A program made the position numbers and the translations under genes. The notes beneath the pieces are model-generated. The model had not been told where the DNA came from. It saw nothing but the letters and a program-made list of their open reading frames with translations, and did not search any database. From the NCBI GenBank assembly GCA_938073895.1, contig CALJFB010000016.1:1-60768 (forward strand): DNA of 60,768 bases. Direction: 5' to 3'. This stretch comes from an uncultured Flavobacteriaceae bacterium. Lineage in GTDB: Bacteria; Bacteroidota; Bacteroidia; Flavobacteriales; Flavobacteriaceae. Shown here piece by piece: positions 9,134-18,581 of the stretch (positions are counted from its first letter, which is position 1; the number at the start of each line of letters is the position of its first letter).

Positions 9134-11917
9134 ATGAAAAATTTATTTTATGTATTTATGCTTCTTTGCATAAGTACCACTTTTGGTCAAAACAACGACT
9201 TTAAGATTTTTGGTTCATTAGTATCTAGTGACGAAAACCTTCCATTAGATGCAGCTACAATTCACGTAGAAAAGCAAAAAGACAGTAGTTTGGTTGCGTA
9301 TACAATTTCTGAAGCCAATGGTAGCTTTATTATTGAAGATGCTACAGCAGAAGATAAACTAAATTTATTTGTTTCTTATGTTGGTTACAAAACATTCAAA
9401 AAAGAAATTATAATTAATAAGGCGGAAATTAATGTTGGAAAACTAATCCTAGAAGTTAGTAATTCTTTAGACGAAGTAGTTATAAGAACTGCTGCTCCAG
9501 TTACCATAAAAAAAGATACATTAGAATTTAATGTAAAATCATTTAAAACAAAAAAAGATGCTAACGTAGAAGATTTACTAAAAAAATTACCAGGAGTAGA
9601 AATTGACGCCGAAGGTAAAATTAAAATTAATGGTAAAGAAGTAAATAAGATACTTGTAAATGGAAAACCCTTTTTTGGAAATGATCCAAGTATTACTACA
9701 AAAAATCTTACAAAAGATATTATTGAAAAAATTCAAATTGTAGATACCAAAACAAAATCTGAAGCATATTCTGGTGAAGATGGAGACTCAGAAAACAAAA
9801 CTATTAACCTTACCATAAAAGAAGAAAATAACAAAGGAGTTTTTGGAAGAGTTGCCGCAGGGACCGGTACAGATAAACGCTGGGAATTTGCCGGTATGTT
9901 TAACCGCTTTGATAACGACCAACGTATTAGTGTTTTGGCTGGTGGAAACAATATAAATTCTCCAGGTTTTAGTTTTGGAGAAATTTCTAAAATGTTTGGA
10001 AGAAGTGGTAGTACAAGCTGGAGCCAAAATGGATTTAGTGTTGGTGGTAGATCTTTTGGTGGCGGACAAGGAATTACAACCTCTAAAAATGCCGGTTTAA
10101 ATTATGCCGATAAGGTTGGAGAAAAAGGTGATGTTTCTGCAGATTATTTTTATTCTACTAGTAATTCTGAAAACGAAAGTGCCTCTCAAAGAGAAACCTT
10201 CTTAAATGATTCTAGATTCTTTTCAGACTCTAAATCTTCATCTTCATCAGATACAGATAGCCATGTTGCAAATTTAGATTACGAAGTAAAAATAGACACC
10301 ACACTTTTCTTAAATATAAAACCAACATTTAGCTATTCTAAATCTACTACAACATATAATAGCCAAGACAACTCATTTAACGAAGATAGAGACTTAACAA
10401 ACGCCTCAACTTTAAGTTCTTTTGTAGAAAATAAATCTTCAAGCTTTGGAAACGAAATAGAATTAACAAAAAAAATAGGAAAAAAAGGCGCATATATAAA
10501 AGTTGGAATAGAAAACGAGTTTTCTAGATTAGAAGGAGAAGACTTTATAAATTCTAACACACAATTTTTTGATACAACCACAATAACACCAGATATTGTA
10601 AGGGATCAGTTTACAGAACAAGACAATAAAACTACTAACTTTGGAAGTAATCTAACCGTTAGTATTCCTTTAGAAAAAGATAAATGGTTTTTAAATGCAA
10701 CCTATAGATTTTCAAGAAATAAAGACGAAAACAAACAAAGTACTTTTAATAAAAATGCATTTACAAACAGTTACGATCAATTTGATAGTAATTTAAGTAC
10801 AGATTTTAATTATACAGATACACAAAGTCGTCCTGGATTACGTCTTAGATATAAAAGCGAAAAATTATCTGCTAGAATTGGCGCTAGCTACGTATTTAGA
10901 ACTCTAGAAAATAAAGATGGCCTAAGACCACAATTTAATGTAGAAACAGATTTTAATGCTGTAGAAGTTAATTCATTTGTTAGATATCAATTCAACAAAA
11001 AATCCTCTTTTTACATAAACTACAGACTAAGTAACGATCCGCCAGCATTGTCTCAACTACAAGCTTTCGATAATGTTTCTAATCCACTAAATACCATAAC
11101 AGGTAATCCAAATTTAGCACCATCTAACAGACATAATATGTATTTTGGATATAACTCTTACGATTGGGCTAAAAGATCTGGTTTTTACACCTATGCAGGA
11201 ATAACAGCCATAAATAACAATGTAGTTTCTAAAACAACTATAAATCCAACCACTCTAAAAAGAACTACAACTTACGAAAACGTAAATGGTAATAATAATG
11301 GTTATGGTGGCGGAAGTTATAGTAAAAACTTTAAACTAGATTCTTTAAGATCTATTAGAATTAGAGTTGGTTCTTCTGTTAACTTCTCTAAAAACATTAA
11401 CTTTAATAACGATGTAAAGTATGCAAGTAAAACTATTTCTTTTGAACCTAATATAGGATTAGAATTTGTTTGGAATAAGTTTTTTGAAATTAAACCTAGA
11501 TATAGCGTAAACTTTAACAATACAACTTTTGATATCGATAATTTTGAAAATCAAAAATTTACAAGACATAACTTAGCCATTGAAACAGCTACATTTTTAC
11601 CCAAAAAATTTGAATGGCGAAACGATTTAAATTACAATTACAATAGTAATATTGCAGACGGTTTTCAAAAAAGCGCTTGGTTCTGGAACTCTTCTATATC
11701 TTACGCAGTATTAAAGGATAAAGGTTTAGTTACCTTAAAAGTTTACGATTTATTAAATCAAAACACCAATGCCACAAGAGTTGCATCTCAAGATTACATA
11801 GAAGATAGACAAAGTACAGTTTTAACGCAATATTTTATGCTAAACTTTAGTTGGAAATTTAATAGTTTAGGCGCTAAAGCAAATCAAGGTGGCGGAAGAC
11901 GTTATTATAGAGATTAA
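9134..11917 (+). CDS. Outer-membrane beta-barrel (TonB-dependent receptor-like) protein
   Basis: 927 residues. A signal peptide (MKNLFYVFMLLCISTTFGQ) is followed by a carboxypeptidase-regulatory-like beta-sandwich (about 25-110) with the usual SYVGYKTFKKEI. A plug-like region (LPGVEIDAEGKIKINGKEV, near 155-173) leads into a long barrel rich in alternating aromatic strands. This is the layout of the OMP_b-brl_3 group of the TonB receptor superfamily. The ligand cannot be predicted and no SusD partner is adjacent. The tail ends GGGRRYYRD without a sorting domain, as expected of a barrel. Confidence 0.88.
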   Translation: MKNLFYVFMLLCISTTFGQNNDFKIFGSLVSSDENLPLDAATIHVEKQKDSSLVAYTISEANGSFIIEDATAEDKLNLFVSYVGYKTFKKEIIINKAEINVGKLILEVSNSLDEVVIRTAAPVTIKKDTLEFNVKSFKTKKDANVEDLLKKLPGVEIDAEGKIKINGKEVNKILVNGKPFFGNDPSITTKNLTKDIIEKIQIVDTKTKSEAYSGEDGDSENKTINLTIKEENNKGVFGRVAAGTGTDKRWEFAGMFNRFDNDQRISVLAGGNNINSPGFSFGEISKMFGRSGSTSWSQNGFSVGGRSFGGGQGITTSKNAGLNYADKVGEKGDVSADYFYSTSNSENESASQRETFLNDSRFFSDSKSSSSSDTDSHVANLDYEVKIDTTLFLNIKPTFSYSKSTTTYNSQDNSFNEDRDLTNASTLSSFVENKSSSFGNEIELTKKIGKKGAYIKVGIENEFSRLEGEDFINSNTQFFDTTTITPDIVRDQFTEQDNKTTNFGSNLTVSIPLEKDKWFLNATYRFSRNKDENKQSTFNKNAFTNSYDQFDSNLSTDFNYTDTQSRPGLRLRYKSEKLSARIGASYVFRTLENKDGLRPQFNVETDFNAVEVNSFVRYQFNKKSSFYINYRLSNDPPALSQLQAFDNVSNPLNTITGNPNLAPSNRHNMYFGYNSYDWAKRSGFYTYAGITAINNNVVSKTTINPTTLKRTTTYENVNGNNNGYGGGSYSKNFKLDSLRSIRIRVGSSVNFSKNINFNNDVKYASKTISFEPNIGLEFVWNKFFEIKPRYSVNFNNTTFDIDNFENQKFTRHNLAIETATFLPKKFEWRNDLNYNYNSNIADGFQKSAWFWNSSISYAVLKDKGLVTLKVYDLLNQNTNATRVASQDYIEDRQSTVLTQYFMLNFSWKFNSLGAKANQGGGRRYYRD

Positions 11918-11936
11918 TTACTACCACATAATCCAT

Positions 11937-11967
11937 AAAAAAAGCAAATCTAATGATTTGCTTTTTT
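11937..11967 (+). terminator. Rho-independent terminator of the barrel gene
   Basis: AAAAGCAAATC / GATTTGCTTTT with a four-base loop and a T run. Confidence 0.8.
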
Positions 11968-12539
11968 TTATACCTAAGAATTATTAACTACAAAAACTCC
12001 GACCTTTTAAGAACCATTATAAAGCTTTAAACAACGATATAAGCTTAATTAAGACAGTTAGAAAATTTTATAAGCAATTATATAGGTAATCTTAATAAAA
12101 GACTTAAAAACAAATTAAGACAATACTAAATTTTAAAATTGAAACAATAGATTTTTAATACTTATAGATAGAATATTATTAATTAAAGAAGTATTTATCA
12201 ATCTATAAAAATAGAAATATTTTATAAGTAATAGTAATTGTTTTATTTCATAGTCTATAATCCAAATAGGCATTATTAATTAGAAAACATATTTTAACTT
12301 AAAATGTAAAATATAGATATAAACTAATAAGCAGTAAGCTAGTAAGCTAAAATCTTAAAAGGTTATAATGAGGTAAAAGGTTAAGCGAAACTTAAATAAT
12401 TTAAAAGGTTACTCTTGCAGTGCTCAATTTTATAAATATAAATGGAAAAACTACAGACACTAAATCTGTTTTAAACTCTAATTGGTAAAATAAAAAGAAG
12501 CTAAATTAAATCAAATAAAAGAAGTTTTAAAAGTATAAA
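11968..12539. other. Gene-free AT-rich interval
   Basis: About 570 bases between two terminators. I found no convincing reading frame, RNA or repeat on either strand. It may be decayed sequence. Confidence 0.5.
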
Positions 12540-12570
12540 AAAAAGGCTCACATTACTGTGAACCTTTTTT
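12540..12570 (-). terminator. Terminator of the gldKLMN operon
   Basis: AAAAGGCTCACA / TGTGAACCTTTT around a short loop, downstream of gldN on the minus strand. Confidence 0.8.
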
Positions 12571-12590
12571 ATATAGTATTTAAGCAACAA

Positions 12591-13487
12591 TTAAAATTGC
12601 CACATATCTAATTCTAAATTTCTGATTTTATCTTTAATACGATCAGATTCTAATAATTGCATTAAAGAGTTTTCTGGAATATACTCTTCAATAGTTCTAT
12701 CACCATAAACGTTTTCTTCTTTATATGCAACTGCATTAAAGCGTCTTGTGTTTAAGATATGATCAAAAGAAAAAGGCATAGCACTATTTTTAGTATTATA
12801 CGTTTTTGCTGTGTGCAAAATATCTCTTACATCTGGATAAAATAACCAGAATAAAGCAATAGGTGTTTTATTAGATTGATCTTCAGAATTAATAAAGTTT
12901 ACATCGGCAGCAGCAGGAGCTATAGCAATTAATCTATACTTTAATTCACCTTGACGTTTGTCAAAATACCAAGTACCTTTAATGTGGTAAGCCGTTACAT
13001 TAGCAGACTGAATTTCAGTTTTAGTAATGTATTCTGGATCTATATAACCGTCTTGGTTTAATTGATCGTAACCAACATCTAAAGTATCAATATCTACCAT
13101 TTGCTGAGCTAAGTCTACCATACTTTTCTTTCCAGTAAAGTAAGAATCGCTGTAAACATTCTCAATAGTTCCATCTAAAACATTTTTATACAAAACATCA
13201 AATAAGCTACGTCTATCGGTACCAATATTATTGGTATCTATAGGATAGTACAGAGGAAAATTAACACGTTCATCTAAGATAATTTTTTCCCATACCATTC
13301 TAGAAAAAAGGATATCTCTATCGCCAACATAACCATACTCTAAAGGATGATCGTTGTCTAATGCTTTTTGCTCTTCAGTTTTAACACCAACTTGATCAGG
13401 ATGCGTTGCATTCAATAAATTTGATTGCGCCATTCCAAAAGTGGAAACTGAAACTAAAGCAGTAAATAATAATGATTTTAAATTCAT
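12591..13487 (-). CDS. gldN: Gliding motility / T9SS protein GldN
   Basis: 298 residues with an N-terminal signal peptide (MNLKSLLFTALVSVSTFGMAQ). The body contains the conserved gliding-associated domain with DRDILFSRMVWEKI near the N-terminus and IALFWLFYPDVRDIL in the middle. GldN is a periplasmic component of the type IX secretion apparatus that associates with the GldK ring. It is the last gene of the gldK-L-M-N operon, 48 bases after gldM. Confidence 0.95.
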   Translation of the reverse strand: MNLKSLLFTALVSVSTFGMAQSNLLNATHPDQVGVKTEEQKALDNDHPLEYGYVGDRDILFSRMVWEKIILDERVNFPLYYPIDTNNIGTDRRSLFDVLYKNVLDGTIENVYSDSYFTGKKSMVDLAQQMVDIDTLDVGYDQLNQDGYIDPEYITKTEIQSANVTAYHIKGTWYFDKRQGELKYRLIAIAPAAADVNFINSEDQSNKTPIALFWLFYPDVRDILHTAKTYNTKNSAMPFSFDHILNTRRFNAVAYKEENVYGDRTIEEYIPENSLMQLLESDRIKDKIRNLELDMWQF

Positions 13488-13535
13488 CTGTTTCGATTTT
13501 TTATAAAATTAATAATAATCAGATGGTTGATTTTA

Positions 13536-15107
13536 TTAGTTAGTCAATTCAATAATTACTGGAGAAACACCTTTTAATTTAATGCTATTTCCTTTAATCT
13601 TAGCTTTAATATCAAAGAATTGTACTGATGCGCCTCTTTTTGCTTTCTTTAAAGCATTTTTAGCAGCACCACTTAAACGTGTTCCGTTACAATTAATTGT
13701 TGCTTGTCCAGGTACTTTAAATTTAAAGCTTGTTACTTGTAAGTCTAAATCAAATACAAAGTCTTCTAGTTTAGCACCAACTTTACCAATCATTACGTTG
13801 TTTCTTGGCAATTTAGCAGAATCTGTTTGACCATTAAAAGATCCTGTTGGCTTAGGTATATCCTTAATACGGAATACTTGGCTATCTGAAGCTTTAGAAC
13901 CATCGTCTAAAGTAGCAGAAACGTTAATTTTAATTTCTCTACCAGATCCAGGTCTTACAACGTATTTTCCGGTACCAGAAGCTTTAGATAATCCAGAACC
14001 TGAAGCAGATACTTTATTATCTGGAACACCAGCAAAAGAAATTGTCATTGGGTTATCTAAACCTCTATAAACCACATTCATTTTATCTGCAGAAATAGTA
14101 GCAGAATTTGGTCTTGGCACAACAACGTAGTTTCCTACAATTTTAATTGGTAATGGTTTACCATCTTCTAAGAAAGTAAATTCACCATCAATTTTTTGCT
14201 CTCCAACGTTTCCAACATTAAAATCTAAACGTGCAGCACCTGTAGAATCAATAGCTTTAGATAAATCAATTTCTTGACCATTTACCATTAATTTAGTTGG
14301 TGTAACATCTGCATATTTTCCTAATACTACTTTACCTTGAAATTTCTCTCCTGCAAAAAATGCAGATTTATCTGCTAAAACAATAGCTTGATAGTTTTTT
14401 AAAGAAACTGCAGAATCTAATGTATTACCTAAAAACAAGTTAAACATATTAGCTTCTGTTGTTTTAACATCATTCTGCATAGCAGTTAATTTTGTTATAG
14501 AAGCAATAGCTGGAAAACCTTTAAAGTGATAGTCTAACCATAATTTATTAGCTCCATCTTTAGCTTTAATACTTTCTGTATTGAATTTCTTGTCAAAATT
14601 CTCTAAAGCCACAGTATACTTAACATCGTTACCTACAACGCTTTTTATATCTGCTTTGTACTTGTTAATAGTTTCCATTACTACTTGACCTTTCTTGCTT
14701 AATTTATCTCCAGCAAACCAAAGCTCATCGATAAAATCTCCTTTATCCATTTGATCAAATGGTAATTGACCAGTTTCAGGGTCAACTTCGTATTTTCCAC
14801 CTTTTAAAATTTCAGATTTCAGGTTCCCAATGTAAGTGGTAAACTTTTTTGAAATTTGAGTAATCTGTTGCGCTTTATTTGCAGCTACAGCAAACTCCTT
14901 AGGCTTTTCTTCACCTTTAGAGACTAATGAAGCTAAAGTTTTTGTATTGTTATCTGTAATAAGCGTATTTGCATTTTCGAACTTTTCGTCCATTAATCCA
15001 AAAGCAGAAAGAACTTCTTTAGACATATTTAGAGCTAACATTGCTATTAGAACTAAATACATTAAGCTTATCATTTTCTGTCTTGGGGTTTCTTTAGCAC
15101 CTCCCAT
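13536..15107 (-). CDS. gldM: Gliding motility / T9SS motor protein GldM
   Basis: 523 residues, close to the family norm. The N-terminus GGAKETPRQKMISLMYLVLIAMLALNMS gives a single inner-membrane helix (about 12-31). A long periplasmic part of several beta-rich domains follows. GldM pairs with GldL to form the proton-driven motor of the type IX system and reaches toward the outer-membrane GldK/GldN ring. Spacing to gldL is 45 bases. Confidence 0.96.
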   Translation of the reverse strand: MGGAKETPRQKMISLMYLVLIAMLALNMSKEVLSAFGLMDEKFENANTLITDNNTKTLASLVSKGEEKPKEFAVAANKAQQITQISKKFTTYIGNLKSEILKGGKYEVDPETGQLPFDQMDKGDFIDELWFAGDKLSKKGQVVMETINKYKADIKSVVGNDVKYTVALENFDKKFNTESIKAKDGANKLWLDYHFKGFPAIASITKLTAMQNDVKTTEANMFNLFLGNTLDSAVSLKNYQAIVLADKSAFFAGEKFQGKVVLGKYADVTPTKLMVNGQEIDLSKAIDSTGAARLDFNVGNVGEQKIDGEFTFLEDGKPLPIKIVGNYVVVPRPNSATISADKMNVVYRGLDNPMTISFAGVPDNKVSASGSGLSKASGTGKYVVRPGSGREIKINVSATLDDGSKASDSQVFRIKDIPKPTGSFNGQTDSAKLPRNNVMIGKVGAKLEDFVFDLDLQVTSFKFKVPGQATINCNGTRLSGAAKNALKKAKRGASVQFFDIKAKIKGNSIKLKGVSPVIIELTN

Positions 15108-15152
15108 AAAAATTAGTTTTTTTTAGTTAATAAAATAAAATTAGTAAACTAA

Positions 15153-15788
15153 TTATTTTTTGTTCATTGCTGTTAACATTCCACCATATACGCCATTTAA
15201 AGAAGACAAGTTAGAAGCTAAAGATTGCATTTGCTCTTTTAATTTACTTGCATTCTCAACAGTTTCTGCATTAATAGACGCTTGCTTAGAGGCAGATTCC
15301 ATTTGTACTTTATATAAAGAATTTAAAGATTCCATCTGCGCTGCAGCGATTCCCATTTCTTCACCATATTTTTTTGTTGCTGCCATAGAATCTACTGTAG
15401 GAGAGATTCCTTTTGCTGCACCTTCAAAGTTTTTAATGCTGTTTCCTAAACTAGCCATTAATTCACCATCTATTTTAGCATCTTTTAATAAGTTGTCTAA
15501 TTTTTTAGATAATAAACCTTCTGCGTCTTTTGGCTCTTCTTTTCCTTTTTTACCAAGAGTTTGTCCTCCTGCTAATTCTGGATATACTAAAGACCAATCT
15601 AAATCTCCTTCTTGCTTTTCGAATGCCGATGCAAAGAAAATTAATGCTTCTGCTCCTAATCCAACGATTAACATTACAGATGCTCCAGGCCAGTGCATTA
15701 ATTTAAATAATGCGCCTAATATTACTACTGATGCTCCAATACCATAAAGATATCCCATTGCTTTTTTGTAAGTGCTTACTTGTGCCAT
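15153..15788 (-). CDS. gldL: Gliding motility / T9SS motor protein GldL
   Basis: 211 residues. Two transmembrane helices near the N-terminus (about 12-33 and 37-55) contain the conserved glutamate region LGAEALIFFASAFE. A cytoplasmic, coiled-coil-prone tail rich in Lys, Ala and Ser follows. GldL forms the inner-membrane part of the rotary motor with GldM. Confidence 0.96.
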   Translation of the reverse strand: MAQVSTYKKAMGYLYGIGASVVILGALFKLMHWPGASVMLIVGLGAEALIFFASAFEKQEGDLDWSLVYPELAGGQTLGKKGKEEPKDAEGLLSKKLDNLLKDAKIDGELMASLGNSIKNFEGAAKGISPTVDSMAATKKYGEEMGIAAAQMESLNSLYKVQMESASKQASINAETVENASKLKEQMQSLASNLSSLNGVYGGMLTAMNKK

Positions 15789-15860
15789 AATTTTTAGTTG
15801 TTAAGTTAATTAATAGTTAGTTGTTGTTATAAAATAGGGTTTAATGTCTATATTATTAAT

Positions 15861-17201
15861 TTATTTTGTATTTGCTGTTACTTCTTTTCCCATGTAATCT
15901 TGAACTGTTCTAAATCCAATAAAACTTCTTGCAGAATCTGCATATTCATAATCTCTAGAGCTTACTTGTAAGAAATAAGCAACATCTTTCCAAGATCCAC
16001 CACGAACTACTTTACGTTCGTTACTTGAATCATTCACGTTAGGGTTAATAGTTGAAGCAAAATCGTAAGATGCTGGATCGTAAGATGAGTTTACCCATTC
16101 TGCAACATTACCAGCCATATTGTATAAATTAAAATCGTTAGGCTCAAAAGTGTCTGCCTCTACAGTGTAAAGTGCTTGATCTGCTGCATAATCTCCTCTT
16201 AATGGTTTAAAGTTAGCCATAAAACAACCTCTATCGTTTTTGGCATAAGGTCCACCCCAAGGATAAGTTGCTGCTTGAAGACCACCACGAGCTGCATATT
16301 CCCATTCTGCTTCATTTGGTAAACGGTAAGAGTTTACGAAATGTATTTTCTTAGACTTTCTGTGATCATTATGGTATTTTGTTCTCCATTGACAAAAAGC
16401 TTTTGCCTGTTTCCAAGATACACCAACTACTGGATAGTTATCGTATGCTGCGTGCCAGAAATAATCGTTATGCATTGGTTCGTTATAAGAATAAGCAAAA
16501 TCACGAATCCAAGCAGTAGTATCTGGATAAATTTCTACTTCTTCTCTAACAATTACGTCAGAACGACTTAACTTTTTATCGCGTGCTGCTTTCTCTATAT
16601 CCATGTAAGAATATTCAAAAACAAACTTTTTAACGTTCCAAGTACGTTGACCATTGTAAGATTCTTCAAGAGGAATATACATTCCATCCATAACTTCTGC
16701 GTACAAAACGTCTGGATATTCTGACGTTTCGAAAATAATATCGATGTCTTTATTCAAACTTTTTTGTTCGTTTCCGTAATTATCACGCATATATTCTTGA
16801 TATGGTGTTAAATTACTATCATCAGAACCTATATATGCAAATTCACCAATATCATTTGAACCAGGTGTTTTACCTTCAATATCTGCCATTTCAGCTAAAT
16901 CTGTTCTAATGATAGAATCTCGAACTTCGTTTACAAATTTGCGGTATTCGCTGTTTGTAATCTCTGTTTCATCCATGTAAAATGAACGCACAGTAACTGT
17001 TTTGGCTGGAGCATCTTGTACACCTGCTAAATCATCGTCTGCTTTACCCATAATAAAAGAACCGCCAGGTACCTTAGTCATTCCATAAGGCTTCTCTGGA
17101 TGCCACTTCTTCCCTTTTGCTCCTACAAGTTGGCCTTTATCTCCTGAACTACAACTTGTTAAAAGTGCAAAAACTGCTGTTATTAATACAAACTTCTTCA
17201 T
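15861..17201 (-). CDS. gldK: Gliding motility / T9SS lipoprotein GldK
   Basis: 446 residues. The lipoprotein signal MKKFVLITAVFALLTSC places the lipidated cysteine at residue 17. A formylglycine-generating-enzyme (SUMF1) fold follows, with GGSFIMG near 48-54, RLPNEAEWEYAARGG near 293-307 and RGGSWKDVAYFLQVSSR near 397-413. GldK is a structural outer-membrane-ring protein and is not thought to be catalytic. It is the first gene of the operon. Confidence 0.96.
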   Translation of the reverse strand: MKKFVLITAVFALLTSCSSGDKGQLVGAKGKKWHPEKPYGMTKVPGGSFIMGKADDDLAGVQDAPAKTVTVRSFYMDETEITNSEYRKFVNEVRDSIIRTDLAEMADIEGKTPGSNDIGEFAYIGSDDSNLTPYQEYMRDNYGNEQKSLNKDIDIIFETSEYPDVLYAEVMDGMYIPLEESYNGQRTWNVKKFVFEYSYMDIEKAARDKKLSRSDVIVREEVEIYPDTTAWIRDFAYSYNEPMHNDYFWHAAYDNYPVVGVSWKQAKAFCQWRTKYHNDHRKSKKIHFVNSYRLPNEAEWEYAARGGLQAATYPWGGPYAKNDRGCFMANFKPLRGDYAADQALYTVEADTFEPNDFNLYNMAGNVAEWVNSSYDPASYDFASTINPNVNDSSNERKVVRGGSWKDVAYFLQVSSRDYEYADSARSFIGFRTVQDYMGKEVTANTK

Positions 17202-17366
17202 AATTTATAAAAACTCTGAGGTTAAATGATATGCTTCTTAAAAGTAAGAGCGTAAACATATTTAATTATTTATTTAAAAGCAACTTTTTTGCTAATTATT
17301 CTTCATTTAATCGATAAAATTAAACATCACATCGAAACTCTATACTTTTATTAAAGAATTCTTAAC

Positions 17367-18530
17367 TTACAAGCTGTTTTTTTGAAATGCCTTAAACCAA
17401 CGTTCTGGTATTATATTGTTACAAGCATCTTTATAGTCTTGTAAGGTACATGGTAATAACGTATGCTTTTTTAACTTAGTATTAACAGTAGATAAAAAAG
17501 GGATTTCTACCCACCAACGGTTGGTAATTAAGCTTTTGAAAAATATTAATTCTTGATCTTCTACTAATGTGATAAATTTTTGAAATTCTTCATCTTTTGA
17601 AAAATCATCGTCCTTTACTCTACCATTTAGACCTTCTATAAAGTACCAAATCATTTGAGCTAACAACATAGATGTAGCAGAATCATTAATGGATACCTTA
17701 TAATTATAAATACCGAAAGAAGACAGCTTATTGCTTATGCCTGCGTATCTTGCTATTGCACAAATCTCTTTTCCATCAAATCCATTTGGGGATATTTGTT
17801 GAGACACACTAACTTCTGATGCTTTTACAGCATTTAAATCTATAGAAACTAAATGCGCATCTCGCATTACTGGCTCTACTAACCTTATATTACTAGAGAC
17901 ATCTCCTAATCTATATGCTTCAAAATAAAGCTTTTTAATAAGGTCTAATTCTTCTTGAGAGTTAAAATATGTTTGATAACCTATTGCTGCATAATTAAAT
18001 AAATTATAAGGCTCGTCTAGTATTATTTTACCTACAAAACTTCTATCGGATATTGACTTAGATGCGTCTCCAAGATCAAAACAAGCATCTACATTAACGA
18101 CATTAACCATTGGCATTAAAGCGTCGTAGGCTCTATAGTTTGCGTAGGTCAAGTCTTGACTGCCACCTAGAACAATTGGAATAATTTTCTTATTTATTAA
18201 AATACTTAAAGTTTCTTTTAGGGCAAAATAAGTATCCTCTACAGTTTCTCCTGGTTTTAAATCTCCAAGGTCAGCAATTGTAGTATTCCAACTTCCTGGA
18301 AATAAATTATAAAAATCGTTTCTTACATTATTAAAATGTAAATACGTATCTGGCGTTTTACTATTTCGCTGTTCCAAAACACCTATTATAGCAACAGAAA
18401 CTCCATCTAAATTGGGTAAACCGTCTTTCTCCGAATGAATTCTAACTTTTGAGCCTAAAGCATGCATAGACAAGTCCTGCATAATTTCAAGAACTGTTTC
18501 TGATACAGGAGATAAAAAACTAAAATTCAT
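17367..18530 (-). CDS. Arginase/formimidoylglutamase-fold protein with altered metal ligands
   Basis: 387 residues of the ureohydrolase fold. The three places where the family binds two manganese ions are recognisable but changed. GGDHS reads GGSQD, DAHxD reads DACFD, and SxDxDxxDP reads SIDLNAVKA. Some ligands remain (Asp of DACFD, Asp of SIDLN), while the histidines are gone. A standard hydrolase activity therefore seems doubtful. It sits upstream of gldK and downstream of topA on the same strand. I recall this placement from other flavobacteria but could not check it here. Confidence 0.75.
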   Translation of the reverse strand: MNFSFLSPVSETVLEIMQDLSMHALGSKVRIHSEKDGLPNLDGVSVAIIGVLEQRNSKTPDTYLHFNNVRNDFYNLFPGSWNTTIADLGDLKPGETVEDTYFALKETLSILINKKIIPIVLGGSQDLTYANYRAYDALMPMVNVVNVDACFDLGDASKSISDRSFVGKIILDEPYNLFNYAAIGYQTYFNSQEELDLIKKLYFEAYRLGDVSSNIRLVEPVMRDAHLVSIDLNAVKASEVSVSQQISPNGFDGKEICAIARYAGISNKLSSFGIYNYKVSINDSATSMLLAQMIWYFIEGLNGRVKDDDFSKDEEFQKFITLVEDQELIFFKSLITNRWWVEIPFLSTVNTKLKKHTLLPCTLQDYKDACNNIIPERWFKAFQKNSL

Positions 18531-18581
18531 ATTTTAAGACTTCATTATTTAATGGATACCAAAATAAATAAAAGAATTATA

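Noticed and set aside
9733-10069. Antisense ORFs inside the barrel-receptor gene
   Set aside because: Shadows of a well-supported gene in other frames, with low-complexity composition.
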